49,467 bases of DNA from Halorubrum sp. 48-1-W (GCF_003287355.1 NZ_QMIM01000035.1:1-49467); one strand, 5' to 3'; counted from the stretch's first letter, positions 27,568 to 36,604 are shown. Notes: generated by a model not told the origin, from the sequence alone. Numbers and translations: made by a program.

Positions 27568-27759
27568 TTAGGCAGGGGTCACAATGAGAAATTCGTCCGA
27601 CTCCTTGCTGTCGATGAGGGCATGCGCAACGGCCGTCGCGTCGGCGACTTCGACGTCAACCGCGTCACCGATCTCGAGACCGAGTTTGTCGAGTTCGGAA
27701 CCGGAGACGTTGATCCGCCCCGAGTTCCCGGCATTTCGCCCGACTTGTTTGCGGGTCAT
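27568..27759 (-). CDS. AbrB/SpoVT-like small DNA-binding protein
   Basis: The 63-residue protein starts MTRKQVGRNAGNSGRINVS and continues GSELDKLGLEIGDAVDVEVA, the swapped-hairpin pattern of AbrB/MazE-type transcription factors. It is the first gene of the operon with the methyltransferase (start 3 bp after its stop) and the helicase. I infer that it represses the operon or adjusts its expression, as AbrB-like antitoxins do. A GTG start at 27771 is in frame. A TATA-like CTATAC lies about 25-30 bp upstream. Confidence 0.7.
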   Translation of the reverse strand: MTRKQVGRNAGNSGRINVSGSELDKLGLEIGDAVDVEVADATAVAHALIDSKESDEFLIVTPA

Positions 27760-27928
27760 CACGTATGACACGGTCGAATACGGGCAGCCGTATAGACTTT
27801 TCTTCGACTAAGAGTCGGACATGAGCTGTGCTCAGTATTTCTATCCACATCACGGAACAGATGACTGGACTGCTACGCACTTCGACCGAACTTTTAGTAG
27901 CGCGGGACAGTTTTGTCAGTGAAACCAC

Positions 27929-28390
27929 ATGGCGAAGGAGTACGCTACCGCTGCCAGTAAGGGAGACCCGTTAATGGCCTTCTGGACGGTAGCAAGTATC
28001 GGGTATCTCTACACAATCACTGGCTATCGCTTGTTGTTTCCTATCGTGATTGTATCGACATTCACAGCCAGCGTCGGGTATTACGAACTGTCACAACTGA
28101 AAGAGACCGCACAAACAGCCGGAAAGAGGTACTCGAAAGGGAGATGGCAAAACAAATCACGGAAAGAAATATTCACTCGAATCCTCGGTGATGTTCTTGA
28201 ATCCGGGATCCTGGCTCCCGGACTCATCATCGCTGGCATCAACCTACTTCTTGGAGTTGTCATCTATCTACTGATTAGTTACTACCTCCTCACCGGATCT
28301 ACCGATAGGGTCCTGCTCTCCATCTTCCTCGTCCCACTCATTTGGATTTCAACCCTGTCATGGCGGATCATCAAATTCACCGGATCATGA
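27929..28390 (+). CDS. four-helix membrane protein, possible partner of the nuclease downstream
   Basis: The 153-residue protein has two pairs of membrane segments, about residues 16-33 and 34-52, then 95-121 and 127-147, joined by a basic cytoplasmic loop (ETAQTAGKRYSKGRWQNKSRK). No catalytic motif is visible and I do not recognise a family. The gene is divergent from the AbrB-methyltransferase-helicase operon (170 bp) and lies 66 bp before a PD-(D/E)XK nuclease gene on the same strand. A membrane protein next to a nuclease in a defence region could be an effector or a DNA-entry sensor, but this is conjecture. Confidence 0.6.
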   Translation: MAKEYATAASKGDPLMAFWTVASIGYLYTITGYRLLFPIVIVSTFTASVGYYELSQLKETAQTAGKRYSKGRWQNKSRKEIFTRILGDVLESGILAPGLIIAGINLLLGVVIYLLISYYLLTGSTDRVLLSIFLVPLIWISTLSWRIIKFTGS

Positions 28391-28456
28391 CCCAACCAAA
28401 TCACCAACTATTGGAGAATAAACAGATACATCAACGATACGTCCGACACGAACCAT

Positions 28457-29203
28457 ATGGCTGACGACGCCGATTTACATCCTACCCTCCACCCAGATTA
28501 CCAGATTGCTGAGCGAGTTCGTCTTCAGTTGGAGATGTTTGCGCAAAAGTTTCGTGATCTCAACGAAGGAGGCCAATTAGCGGATATCCTCCGTAATCCA
28601 GGGACACTTCCTGGAGCGCGGGTTGAACAACAACCCGAAGTGTTTACCGAGCAGTACTTGATCGAGCCGGTTCTTCATGGGCTCGGATACCGGAGTCCAA
28701 CATCCGAAGAGTACAGCGCAGGTGGCGCACACTTCATTCGCCGACCAATAACATATCGTAAAGTGGAACCTCGACAGCCGGATTATCTCCTCAAGAATGT
28801 CGACGACTCGTTGGTGTGTCTCGTGGAAGCGAAAGCAGCAAACCGTGAATTAGTACGAGGGTCGAAACAAGACGCTACGGCCGACGTTCGGCAATACCTC
28901 GAAGAGGATACATTCTGTAAATACCTCCGCGATATCGACCAAAAGTACCTCGTAGGGATTGGCACTGATGGACTCCGATGGACCCTTTGGATGAAACACC
29001 TTGCTACTGGAGAAATCAAAGAAGCCACCCCAAAAGTTGATCTCTCTAGCATTGTGGAACGCGAAGCGATTAGAGCCGAAACGATTGATGGAGATGTTGA
29101 GCTGGGGAGAGCTGCTGATCGAAAAACACTCTCAGAAGAGTTCGTCCCTGCTTTTGGAAAGAGAAATCTCAACGATCATGTCCGTAATTCATTTGATGGA
29201 TAA
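28457..29203 (+). CDS. PD-(D/E)XK nuclease, type I restriction R-subunit-like
   Basis: The 248-residue protein contains the nuclease core TEQYLIEPVLHGLGY (64-78), Asp109 in RQPDYLLKN, and Glu124/Lys126 in CLVEAKAANREL, all required residues of the fold. The pattern is like the N-terminal nuclease domain of type I restriction R subunits, but the protein ends after it, with no helicase. It might act alone or borrow the helicase of the neighbouring operon. A membrane protein gene precedes it by 66 bp. The last 60 residues are charged and of unknown role. Confidence is good for the fold, low for its biological target. Confidence 0.72.
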   Translation: MADDADLHPTLHPDYQIAERVRLQLEMFAQKFRDLNEGGQLADILRNPGTLPGARVEQQPEVFTEQYLIEPVLHGLGYRSPTSEEYSAGGAHFIRRPITYRKVEPRQPDYLLKNVDDSLVCLVEAKAANRELVRGSKQDATADVRQYLEEDTFCKYLRDIDQKYLVGIGTDGLRWTLWMKHLATGEIKEATPKVDLSSIVEREAIRAETIDGDVELGRAADRKTLSEEFVPAFGKRNLNDHVRNSFDG

Positions 29204-29307
29204 GCAGCTTCTGTGGTCGTGATTATTGCGCTAATTACGCCCACTCGGTCCCACGACAGACCCGCAACGGGCATTTTTCGGGTTCGTTCACACGACATCT
29301 GATATCA

Positions 29308-29360
29308 ATTCCTTATGTAACATACAGATAACACTGGAAAGTAAGAGTTACATAAGGAAT
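29308..29360. promoter_or_regulatory. dyad ATTCCTTATGTAAC-N25-GTTACATAAGGAAT
   Basis: Perfect 14-bp inverted arms lie 25 bp apart in the 450-bp gene-free stretch after the nuclease gene. The same design (arms ATACCTTATGTAAC and GATACATAAGGTAT, spacer 26) occurs at 42511-42564 in front of the DUF6788-like gene. No gene starts directly beside this copy, so it may be an orphan operator or recombination site. Confidence 0.6.
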
Positions 29361-29471
29361 TACGATGATGTTGAGCAGCTACTATAGCCACCCGATTTCG
29401 GCGGGTGATCAGCTGTCTTGCTCTTTATCAGTACCTCTAGAACACTCGTCACAGTCGACGTCGACCGTGGC

Positions 29472-29535
29472 GGCTCTGTTAAAATCCTCAGATTCTGATA
29501 GTTTGGAGAGGCTATGCTGGATACACAGCGCGAGT
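29472..29535 (+). repeat. transposon-end-like repeat, copy A (left of hybrid kinase)
   Basis: It starts GGCTCTGTTAAAATCCT, continues with CAGATTCTGATAG, and includes GCTGGATACACAGCGCGAG. Its first 17 bp are the inverted copy (16 of 17) of the right end at 31745-31761. Together they enclose 2.3 kb with one sensor kinase gene and no transposase. Confidence 0.55.
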
Positions 29536-29655
29536 CTTGTATAGGGATTGTTCTAATTGAGATGGTCAAGGTTGGCCGGTATGAGAGATTCACAGACAAC
29601 CTGTTCCGGTGAGCTATCTATCTATTGCCACGAACGCCGCACCGAATAAAAAAAG

Positions 29656-31452
29656 CTATTCAGCGAACTCAACACCAGTAATATCAAACCGTGCACCGCC
29701 GCTCTCCGCTTCGGTTATCCCGATCTCCCAGCCATGAGCCTCAACAATCTCTTCGACAATACTCAACCCAAACCCGGTTCCTTCCTCGGAAGAGGAATAT
29801 CCGGGCTCAAATACTTCCTCTCGAACATCTGCTGGGATTCCCGGCCCATCATCCTCGATATAAATACCTTCCTCACTCGCCCCAACTCGTAATGTAATAT
29901 CCGACCTGCCGTGCTCTACTGCATTCTTATATAGATTTTCAAACAAACTCTTCATCCGGCCGGGGTCTGCCTCAATACTATTATCCGTCGATACATGTAG
30001 GTGTGCGTCTGCTGTCTCAACGTTCTCCCACGTTGATTCTGCGATTTCCTGAATGCTAGCCGGTTCGGTGTCGGCCACAACCTCACCCTGTTTCGCCAAC
30101 GTCAGGAGCTCTCCAAGCATCGCTTCCATCCGACGTAGCGCCCGGTCAGCATCCTCAAGTGACTCGACAGCAGACCCTTCTGTCAGCTCCTGAAGTACCA
30201 ATTCAATTCGACCCTGAGCAACACTAAGTGGCGTCCGGAGATCATGGGATACAATACTCGTGAACGCTTCAAGCCGATCCCGTTCCCGGCGCAATTGCCA
30301 GTAGCTCTGATCATCTTCGTCAGCATCCACGACAGTTCCGATGACCGCTGGCTCCCCGTCAAGTTCGATTTTCCGCGCCAGTAGTTCGATATTAATTGTA
30401 TCGCCATCGGCTTGGACCCCGACAAACGGTTCTCGGATCGAGTCTCTGTCACCGATCATCACCTCTCCGAGGTTATCAGCCAGTCGGTCCCGATCAGCTG
30501 GCTGAACACGTTCTGATAGTGACTCACTAGCCAATACGTTCGCCTCATCCGTACATCCAAACAACTCCGCGAACTTTGGGTTGTGGTATATGATTTCTGT
30601 GCCGCGGCTAATATACAGCCCAATCAGGCTCTGTTCAACCAACAGTTGATACCGTTCTTTGGCTTCGCGGAGTTGTTGTTCGCGTGCTTTCCGCTCAGAG
30701 ATGTCCCGGAGAACACCAAGGGAACCGCGGAACTCCTCACCCTCATACGGAAGGACGCTCATTCGGTCCTCACAGTGGATAGCGTCACCGTTCTTCGGTT
30801 GGATTTTGACCTCAAACGTAGTACTGTCAGGGCCGTCATTGGAGAGGAGTTGAGCTAAATATTTCTCGCCAACGGCAACAGCTTGTTCGTCTTTAACCAG
30901 TGATGGGTCACTGCCACGAATTGTTGCCCGGTCATAGCCGGTGAGGTCACAGAACGCATTATTGACGTAGCTGAACCGGCCGTTTCCATCAAGAATGTAG
31001 AACGGGTCGTCGATGGCGCTAAGAAGTGTATCGAACCGCTGGCTGTCGCGGTACGCCTGTTCCGTTTCAAGGTCATGCCGAATGCGTGTTGCGACGTATT
31101 CGTACACTTCGGGGTTACCTTTCTGGATATAGCTGCTCGCGCCGATGTTCAGCGCTTCTGCAGCCACGTCTTCATTTCCCTCGCCTGTCAGTAATATGAA
31201 TGGAGCAGAAAAATCAGGGAATTGCTGTTGAAGTGTCTCCAGAAACTCCAAACCGTTCATTTCAGGCATATTGTAGTCGCTGAGCAGACAGTCGAGTTGC
31301 TCTTGTTCGGTTTGGATGCGATTAAGCGCGTCTGTGGGAGAGTTTTCGGAAACGACTTCGAAGCGAGAATCTTCTCGCTGCAGAAACTCTCGTGTCAGGT
31401 CGCAAAATGACGGATTGTCATCAACATGCAGGATCCGGATCGCCTCGGACAT
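29656..31452 (-). CDS. hybrid sensor kinase: receiver-PAS-PAS-histidine kinase
   Basis: The 598-residue protein starts with a receiver domain (about 4-125) with acidic residues Asp11/Asp12, phospho-acceptor Asp59 in LLSDYNMPEMNG and Lys111. Two PAS domains (137-258 and 262-378) follow, then a HisKA helix with His403 in IVSHDLRTPLSVAQG, and an ATPase domain with NLYKNAVEH, DDGPGIP and GTGFGL. All boxes are intact. A receiver at the N-terminus is a common haloarchaeal layout and lets the kinase be tuned by another kinase. There are no membrane segments, so it senses inside the cell. It lies between inverted transposon-like ends and may travel as a passenger. Confidence 0.93.
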   Translation of the reverse strand: MSEAIRILHVDDNPSFCDLTREFLQREDSRFEVVSENSPTDALNRIQTEQEQLDCLLSDYNMPEMNGLEFLETLQQQFPDFSAPFILLTGEGNEDVAAEALNIGASSYIQKGNPEVYEYVATRIRHDLETEQAYRDSQRFDTLLSAIDDPFYILDGNGRFSYVNNAFCDLTGYDRATIRGSDPSLVKDEQAVAVGEKYLAQLLSNDGPDSTTFEVKIQPKNGDAIHCEDRMSVLPYEGEEFRGSLGVLRDISERKAREQQLREAKERYQLLVEQSLIGLYISRGTEIIYHNPKFAELFGCTDEANVLASESLSERVQPADRDRLADNLGEVMIGDRDSIREPFVGVQADGDTINIELLARKIELDGEPAVIGTVVDADEDDQSYWQLRRERDRLEAFTSIVSHDLRTPLSVAQGRIELVLQELTEGSAVESLEDADRALRRMEAMLGELLTLAKQGEVVADTEPASIQEIAESTWENVETADAHLHVSTDNSIEADPGRMKSLFENLYKNAVEHGRSDITLRVGASEEGIYIEDDGPGIPADVREEVFEPGYSSSEEGTGFGLSIVEEIVEAHGWEIGITEAESGGARFDITGVEFAE

Positions 31453-31695
31453 AACAGATAGTTGGTTGAAGAGATTATATATCTACGGTTGTTGTTAGAT
31501 AGGAGTCGCAACATTCGAAGACAGACCAATGTACAGCCATTTCGGTCTGCTGATCAGCGGTTCGTAAGCGTACACGCTCTGTATTCAAATCATATCAAAG
31601 GCATCTGCCGTGGCGGATACAATCGCTGGCGATCCATAGGTAAGCACATTTTATCAACTAATTCGAGATTATCTGATTGAAATGTGGTGATTCTT

Positions 31696-31762
31696 GTGCT
31701 GGATACATCCTCTGTATCTCGTACACCAATCCTATCAGCTCGTTAGGATTTTAACAGAGTCA
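31696..31762 (-). repeat. transposon-end-like repeat, copy B (right of hybrid kinase)
   Basis: On the minus strand this reads GACTCTGTTAAAATCCT, then CTGATA, then a 29-bp part with GAGATACAGAGGATGTA ending CCAGCAC. It is the inverted partner of copy A and the full-length relative of copy C at 11652-11718. The rest of 31453-31812 shows no gene. Confidence 0.55.
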
Positions 31763-31812
31763 ATGAAGTTGTAGCCAATTATTTGCCTCCCACTAGTGAT
31801 TTCCACTCAAGC

Positions 31813-33141
31813 ATGACCGGAATCGTGATCCTCCCCGCTGGTCGCGACGACGCGTTTGAGGACTACAAACAGTTCATCCGAGATGGGCACCCAATTGAGG
31901 ATATTGAGTCCTACCTCAGTGACGAGGATCTCGAACTGTTTCAGACGACATCTGACGACGATCTCGTCCACGTCTGGGGGACCTCAGTAGATGGGACGTG
32001 GCGTAACGTCGAACGCAACGACATCGCGCTCGTCTACCACGATGGCGCCTTCGTCGCGAGGGGGCAAGTCCTCCAACTCCGACACGACCCTGACCTTGCG
32101 GAGTATCTCTGGAGAGAGAACGTTGAACACGGTCGTTGGAACGAGGAAAGCCCCTGGGAGTACATGACCTTCCTCACTGATGTCGAGGAGGTCGACGTCG
32201 ATATTGAGGAATTCAACGAACTCGTTGGCTATGACGAGACTTACCGCCCGCAGGGATTTACTCGAGTCGCCGACAAGCGCCTCGACCAACTCGCCGGAGA
32301 GGAGTCGGTCGAGACCGCCATCGCCGACCTGACCGATGCCGGCGAGCGTGTCCACCCTGTCGATGACGAAGACGACGGACCAACTCCCGACCTCGCCGAC
32401 CAACTCCGAGCGGCCAGCACAGACGGAACTGCCCACGAGGAGTTCGAGAAACTCGTCGCGAAGGCCTTCTCCAAACTGGGGTGTACCGCCGACTGGATCG
32501 AGGGAGGAGGTGACACCGACGTGGAGATCCGGTCCCCCAAACACGTCGTTGTCGAAGTGAAGGCCCGAGGGAACGGGCGAGTCAACTCTCTAGAGGTCAC
32601 CAACGTGGACAAACACCGGCGCCAGCGTGGGGCTGATCACGCCATCGTGGTTGCTCCGGGCTTCGCTCCGAAGGTGATCGATAACGCCGAGACGACCGAG
32701 TTGACAACCATTGCCGTCGACGACCTCATCGAGCTCCTCGATCGCCGGAACGAGTATGCCGTCCCACCCGAAGAGATACTGACCCTCTTGACACGCTCGG
32801 GAGCCTTCCAAGACGACAGACTCGACCTCCTCGATGAGTACATCCAGGACCGGATCGATGCTGGAGAGATCCTGCTTGCGGTCATCCAGGCCCTCGAGCG
32901 TGCCGATGGAGCCGTAGAGACAGCGGAGGACGTCCGGTGGATCGTCGTGGGCATGGAGGACTCGAACGATATCCCAACCACCGAAGAGGTTCGATCCGCC
33001 CTCCAACTTCTTGCGCATCCCAGCGTGGGAGCCGTTGAGCAGGACGAAGAAGGGTATCGGGTGACGACTGACTACGAGAACGGGATCCAATTGGTTCGAT
33101 CCCTCGGAAATATTGTTCAACCACCGGGAAGAGAGGAGTAG
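31813..33141 (+). CDS. Mrr-type restriction endonuclease with N-terminal EVE/PUA-like domain
   Basis: The 442-residue protein has an N-terminal domain (about 1-150) with VHVWGTSVDGTWRNVERNDI and GAFVARGQV, the pattern of EVE/PUA-like domains, which in other proteins read modified bases. Then comes an Mrr nuclease core: HEEFEKLVAKAFSKLGCTAD (208-227), GGGDTDVEI (231-239) and Glu248/Lys250 in VVVEVKARG. Residues 290-442 are helical and charged. Mrr enzymes cut foreign methylated DNA, so I infer a type IV restriction enzyme. ATG 31813 is chosen over 31783 since it starts the family-like MTGIVILPAG. The last 36 codons are duplicated as a fragment at 37637-37743. Confidence 0.78.
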   Translation: MTGIVILPAGRDDAFEDYKQFIRDGHPIEDIESYLSDEDLELFQTTSDDDLVHVWGTSVDGTWRNVERNDIALVYHDGAFVARGQVLQLRHDPDLAEYLWRENVEHGRWNEESPWEYMTFLTDVEEVDVDIEEFNELVGYDETYRPQGFTRVADKRLDQLAGEESVETAIADLTDAGERVHPVDDEDDGPTPDLADQLRAASTDGTAHEEFEKLVAKAFSKLGCTADWIEGGGDTDVEIRSPKHVVVEVKARGNGRVNSLEVTNVDKHRRQRGADHAIVVAPGFAPKVIDNAETTELTTIAVDDLIELLDRRNEYAVPPEEILTLLTRSGAFQDDRLDLLDEYIQDRIDAGEILLAVIQALERADGAVETAEDVRWIVVGMEDSNDIPTTEEVRSALQLLAHPSVGAVEQDEEGYRVTTDYENGIQLVRSLGNIVQPPGREE

Positions 33142-33182
33142 ATCACCGGCCTCCGCGACGGCACCTCGCTTGTCTCTGTCCT

Positions 33183-33690
33183 CACCCTCCGGCGCTTCGA
33201 GTGTTTCGAGCTGTACGCCGACAGCGATCGACGCTGAAATCCCAGCCGATCTCACACACACCACGTCTTCAAGTGTCTCCGATGACCAAACAGCCGTTCT
33301 AATTGTCGACCTTACACACCACCCGTTCAAGTGTTCAACTATAACCACCGACGCGATTGCGTACAATCTGCTGTCGGTCCTGTCGAGGCCAGTTCGTCGT
33401 CAGGACAGTGCGTCGAACAAACGAGACACCAGTCGGGACCACCCACACTCCACTATTTCAAGTGTTCAAGTAGACAGTGACGAGTGCTACGTACGATTTT
33501 AGCTGATCGAGTCTCTATTACGTCTTCTCTTATTCTACTACATTCACAAAAAATGGTTTGCGGGTGTGGTACGCAGACATTTGTGATAAATGTTAGCGTC
33601 GCACAGGGTCTCGAATATCCATCCGAAACTGACCCCCCTACTCGTTCCACCTGGAACACTCGAAACGGTGGAGTGTCTGTGTGGGTCAGT
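33183..33690. repeat. candidate replication origin with ORB-like repeats beside orc1/cdc6
   Basis: At least three direct copies of the pattern ACAC-CCAC-N3-TTCAAGTGT occur at 33256-33275, 33314-33334 and 33443-33465, with a weaker one at 33183-33203. An inverted copy, ACACTCGAAACGGTGGAGTG, lies at 33657-33677. The reverse of the pattern (CACTTGAA..GTGGTGTGT) looks like haloarchaeal origin recognition boxes. An AT-rich stretch (33490-33560) lies between the direct and inverted copies, as expected for an unwinding element. The Orc1/Cdc6 gene follows at once. No coding capacity is seen. Confidence 0.65.
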
Positions 33691-33710
33691 CGAAACAGTT
33701 GAAGCCCCGG

Positions 33711-33740
33711 TTTTATATGGTATCTGTGTATGGAACCGAT
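33711..33740 (+). promoter_or_regulatory. TATA box for the first orc1/cdc6 gene
   Basis: TTTTATAT at 33711-33718 is centred about 27 bp before ATG 33741. This fits a leaderless transcript and supports that start over 33717 or 33681. Origin-like repeats lie just upstream, so the initiator could bind its own promoter. Confidence 0.5.
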
Positions 33741-34991
33741 ATGGACAATCTCGGTCACCTCACGCCCGAGGATGAAATCTTCCTCGATGAAGACGTGCTC
33801 CGGGACGATTACGATCCGTCCCGCATCCTCGAACGCGATGAGGTGTTGAATCGCTACCTCCAGATGTTCTCCGAAGTGATTCGTGGAAAGCGACCGCGTA
33901 ACGTGTTCGTCTACGGACCGACCGGTGTCGGCAAGACTGTTGGCACCCATCTCGTGCTCGATCGTGTTCGCGAGGACGCCGATGGCGTCGACGATGTCGA
34001 CGTGACGGCCGTCCAAATGGAATGTCGTGACCTCAATACGAGCTATCAGGTCGCTGTGAATCTCGTGAACGTCCTCCGGGAGTCGACGCCCCGATCGAGT
34101 ATCTCGACGACAGGCTACCCCGAGGGGGACGTGTACGACATGCTGTTCGACGAGTTACGCAAGGCTGACACCACGCACGTTCTGATCGCACTAGACGAAA
34201 TTGACAATATCGGAACGAGTGATAACGTCTTGTACAAGCTCGGGCGGTGTAACAATCGTAATTCTGCGAAATTTGTCGATCCCGACGATACGAAAGTTGG
34301 ACTCATCGGAATCACGAACGACTCGACGTTCCGCGACTCGCTGGATCCACGAGTCAAATCGACGCTCTGTGAACACGAGATTCATTTCCCACCGTATGAT
34401 GCGAACGAACTGCGAACGATCCTCAAAGATCGTGCCGCCGACGCGTTTCATGATGGTGTGCTGACTGACGATGTGGTTCCGATAACGGCCGCGTTCGCCG
34501 CGAAGCGCTCTGGATATGCCCGGACAGCACTCGATCTGTTGTATACGGCTGGCGACCTGGCGCGCACCAGCGACGACAATATCGTTACTGAACAGCACGT
34601 CCGGCAGGCCGAAGAGGAGATCCAGCAGGGCGCGATTGTGAGCGAAATTGCATCATTATCGCCCCAAGGCAAACTCGTTGCGTACACTCTGCTTGCACTC
34701 GATAATGAAGGCGAACTACCCGCGAAGATGGACGCCTTCTACGCGTGGTACGAACACGCCGCACGGCTCGCAGAGACTGATACGGTCACCGCTCGGACGG
34801 TCCGCGATCTGTTGAATGACCTCGTGATCAACGGCGTCGCGAAGATGGAAGAGATCAACCGCGGCCAGCGCGGTGGTCGCCACTACCGCTACTCGCTCGC
34901 GGCACGCCCTGAAATGATCATTGATGGTCTCACCGAGGATGATACAATAACCGAACTGGATGAACAACGCGGTGGCAAACTCTTCCGGTGA
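33741..34991 (+). CDS. Orc1/Cdc6 family replication initiator (first)
   Basis: The 416-residue AAA+ ATPase has Walker A GPTGVGKT (59-66), Walker B LIALDEID (148-155), a sensor 1 GITND, a lid helix region with SGYARTALDLLYTAGDLA, and a C-terminal winged-helix domain (about 310-400) ending in a basic RGQRGGRHYRY wing. The protein binds origin recognition boxes and opens the origin. It follows a cluster of ORB-like repeats, its likely target. Haloarchaea often have several such genes, each with its own origin, especially on plasmids. It is distinct from the second copy at 38105 (different lengths and diverged). Start chosen from the TATA position. Confidence 0.93.
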   Translation: MDNLGHLTPEDEIFLDEDVLRDDYDPSRILERDEVLNRYLQMFSEVIRGKRPRNVFVYGPTGVGKTVGTHLVLDRVREDADGVDDVDVTAVQMECRDLNTSYQVAVNLVNVLRESTPRSSISTTGYPEGDVYDMLFDELRKADTTHVLIALDEIDNIGTSDNVLYKLGRCNNRNSAKFVDPDDTKVGLIGITNDSTFRDSLDPRVKSTLCEHEIHFPPYDANELRTILKDRAADAFHDGVLTDDVVPITAAFAAKRSGYARTALDLLYTAGDLARTSDDNIVTEQHVRQAEEEIQQGAIVSEIASLSPQGKLVAYTLLALDNEGELPAKMDAFYAWYEHAARLAETDTVTARTVRDLLNDLVINGVAKMEEINRGQRGGRHYRYSLAARPEMIIDGLTEDDTITELDEQRGGKLFR

Positions 34992-35058
34992 GACGAATTA
35001 AGCCCATCGTGGCTAAGTTTTGGTGACTAAGAGCCGTCAGAAGCCCTCAAGAACAGAG

Positions 35059-35412
35059 TCACTCTTCCTCGTACGCGAGGTTCATCAACCACTGGGAGAA
35101 GGCGTCTGCCTGCGCATCGACCTCTTCCTCACCGATGAATGGCGAGAGCATGTCACCCGCCATCAGCAGTGAAAAGTCAAGCTCAGATGCTGTTGGTTCG
35201 AGATAGTAGGTCCGTTGACCTTTGTACACCGCTTCTTCACGCTGAATCAGCTCGGCACTCTCAAGTGCTTCGACTATTCGGCTTCCTTTTCGCGAAGAGA
35301 CACCCAGCTCTTTCCAAAAGTCGCTCTGGTGAATCCCACCCGTCTCGCGGACCAATTCAAGACCCGCACGCTCGTCCGCCGATAGATCGGTTTCACCCTG
35401 TGACGCACTCAT
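35059..35412 (-). CDS. winged-helix transcription regulator (MarR-like)
   Basis: The 117-residue protein has a helix-turn-helix with HQSDFWKELGVSSRKGSRIV (28-47), an Arg/Lys-rich recognition helix, then a wing with YKGQRTYYLEP. The C-terminal 45 residues are acidic and helical, probably for dimerisation. It converges on the orc1/cdc6 gene. Small wHTH proteins next to initiators are common on haloarchaeal plasmids and might regulate copy number, but this is inference. No ligand site is visible. Confidence 0.8.
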   Translation of the reverse strand: MSASQGETDLSADERAGLELVRETGGIHQSDFWKELGVSSRKGSRIVEALESAELIQREEAVYKGQRTYYLEPTASELDFSLLMAGDMLSPFIGEEEVDAQADAFSQWLMNLAYEEE

Positions 35413-35509
35413 ATTCCAACAGCTAACATGTATCCATTATAATCGTTCTTTCTGTCGCTAGTTATGATATTGGTCGTGATTATCAGGTTGAGCCACCGGG
35501 GTGAATCTC

Positions 35510-35803
35510 TCAATAGTCCCCGGCAGAGTCGAACACGTCGGTGAAATCCTGAAGAATATCTTGTGACGACTTTCCATCAGCACGGGATGGAATTGGATCT
35601 TCCCAGCATTCGATCTCGAGTGTTTGTGTATCCGATATCTGATGCGGATCAGTCGTCACATTGAGAATTGCCGTGTGATAGATAGCAAGGAGTCGGTGAT
35701 CATGGACACTCACGTGATCGATGCCAGCTCGATTCAGAACTGCTGGAATATCCGTGCGACCAGAGAGAGATACCGAGAAGGTTGGAGAATCCGGGTCACC
35801 CAT
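35510..35803 (-). CDS. small protein, paralogue of 41282-41575
   Basis: The 97-residue protein starts MGDPDSPTFSVSLSGRTDIP. It is clearly related along its whole length to the product of 41282-41575, with shared AGIDHVSVHDHRLLAIYHT and TLEIECWEDPIPSRAD. I do not recognise the family; the sequence suggests an alpha/beta fold without catalytic motif. Each copy lies near one of the two initiator genes, so a link to replication or partition is possible. ATG 35803 is preferred over 35818 because the paralogue starts at the matching place. Confidence 0.65.
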   Translation of the reverse strand: MGDPDSPTFSVSLSGRTDIPAVLNRAGIDHVSVHDHRLLAIYHTAILNVTTDPHQISDTQTLEIECWEDPIPSRADGKSSQDILQDFTDVFDSAGDY

Positions 35804-36022
35804 ACCATCAATTCTCACATCAGACGGATAAAATACGTGTGCTGGAGAGCCTCAAGGAGTTCGCGTTGACCGTTAGGAGGGTGTCATAGAAGTCTTCTCA
35901 CACCTACACAGGAATCGCTCAGTACAGAGGACTCACGAATCGCTCGGCACAGGGTGTCCGAAGTATCACGTCCGATTCGGCAATCCCAAACACTATTATC
36001 TAGTACATGAATTATGAATTGT

Positions 36023-36604
36023 ATGTCGAAGGCAGCTGGAGACCCCGAACGCGCCGTCAACGGCCTGCTGTCAGTTGCACAGCTGCTGGAAGAGCCACGA
36101 CTGGCGCGGCTCTACACCTTCGTGCTCCGGCAAGAGGAGGTCACTATCGACGACATTGTCGATGAATTGGAGATTCCCCGGACGACAGCGTATTCGGATG
36201 CCGGCTCGCTCGTTGAGCTCAAGGTCCTCACTCGAGATGAGGGCCAGAAAACACACACGTATTCAGCAGTCCCGATCACTCTCTCGGCAAATCTCGGGGG
36301 AGACGAGTATACGATCACGCCGACGCTCATCGAAGCGTTCGGCCGATCGCCTCGGGATCAGGACCTCAATCTCCTCATCGAGAGAGACGGTCTCGGAAAG
36401 CTCGCTGCCGCCCTAACGTATGCGATACCGTACGCCAACGGGAACATGTCGGAGCGAGTTGCAGCCCGGGAACTCGACCTTCAGCACGCCTTCGCAATTG
36501 CCGTGTTACAGGCACTACGAGACGTCGTCCTCGATATGGAATCGGTCGATCCCTATTTTGACGAGATTCGGGACGCTAATGAGAATCCGACGATTGAGGG
36601 CTGA
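36023..36604 (+). CDS. HTH antitoxin-like protein of an HTH-PIN pair
   Basis: The 193-residue protein has a winged-helix domain (about 10-85) with TIDDIVDELEIPRTTAYSDA as its turn-helix segment. A second helical domain (90-190) is probably the toxin-binding part. It precedes a PIN-domain gene by 11 bp on the same strand, the usual order of antitoxin then toxin. A TATA-like CTATTATC at 35993-36000 is about 26 bp before ATG 36023, so I prefer that start over 36014. It is related in kind to haloarchaeal HTH proteins that accompany PIN toxins (DUF7437-like), an assignment I hold loosely. Confidence 0.7.
   Translation: MSKAAGDPERAVNGLLSVAQLLEEPRLARLYTFVLRQEEVTIDDIVDELEIPRTTAYSDAGSLVELKVLTRDEGQKTHTYSAVPITLSANLGGDEYTITPTLIEAFGRSPRDQDLNLLIERDGLGKLAAALTYAIPYANGNMSERVAARELDLQHAFAIAVLQALRDVVLDMESVDPYFDEIRDANENPTIEG

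Noticed and set aside
20495-27771. A full DISARM or BREX system
   Set aside because: Only a helicase, a methyltransferase-nuclease and an AbrB-like gene are present; DrmA/B/C or PglZ/BrxC-like genes are not in the window.
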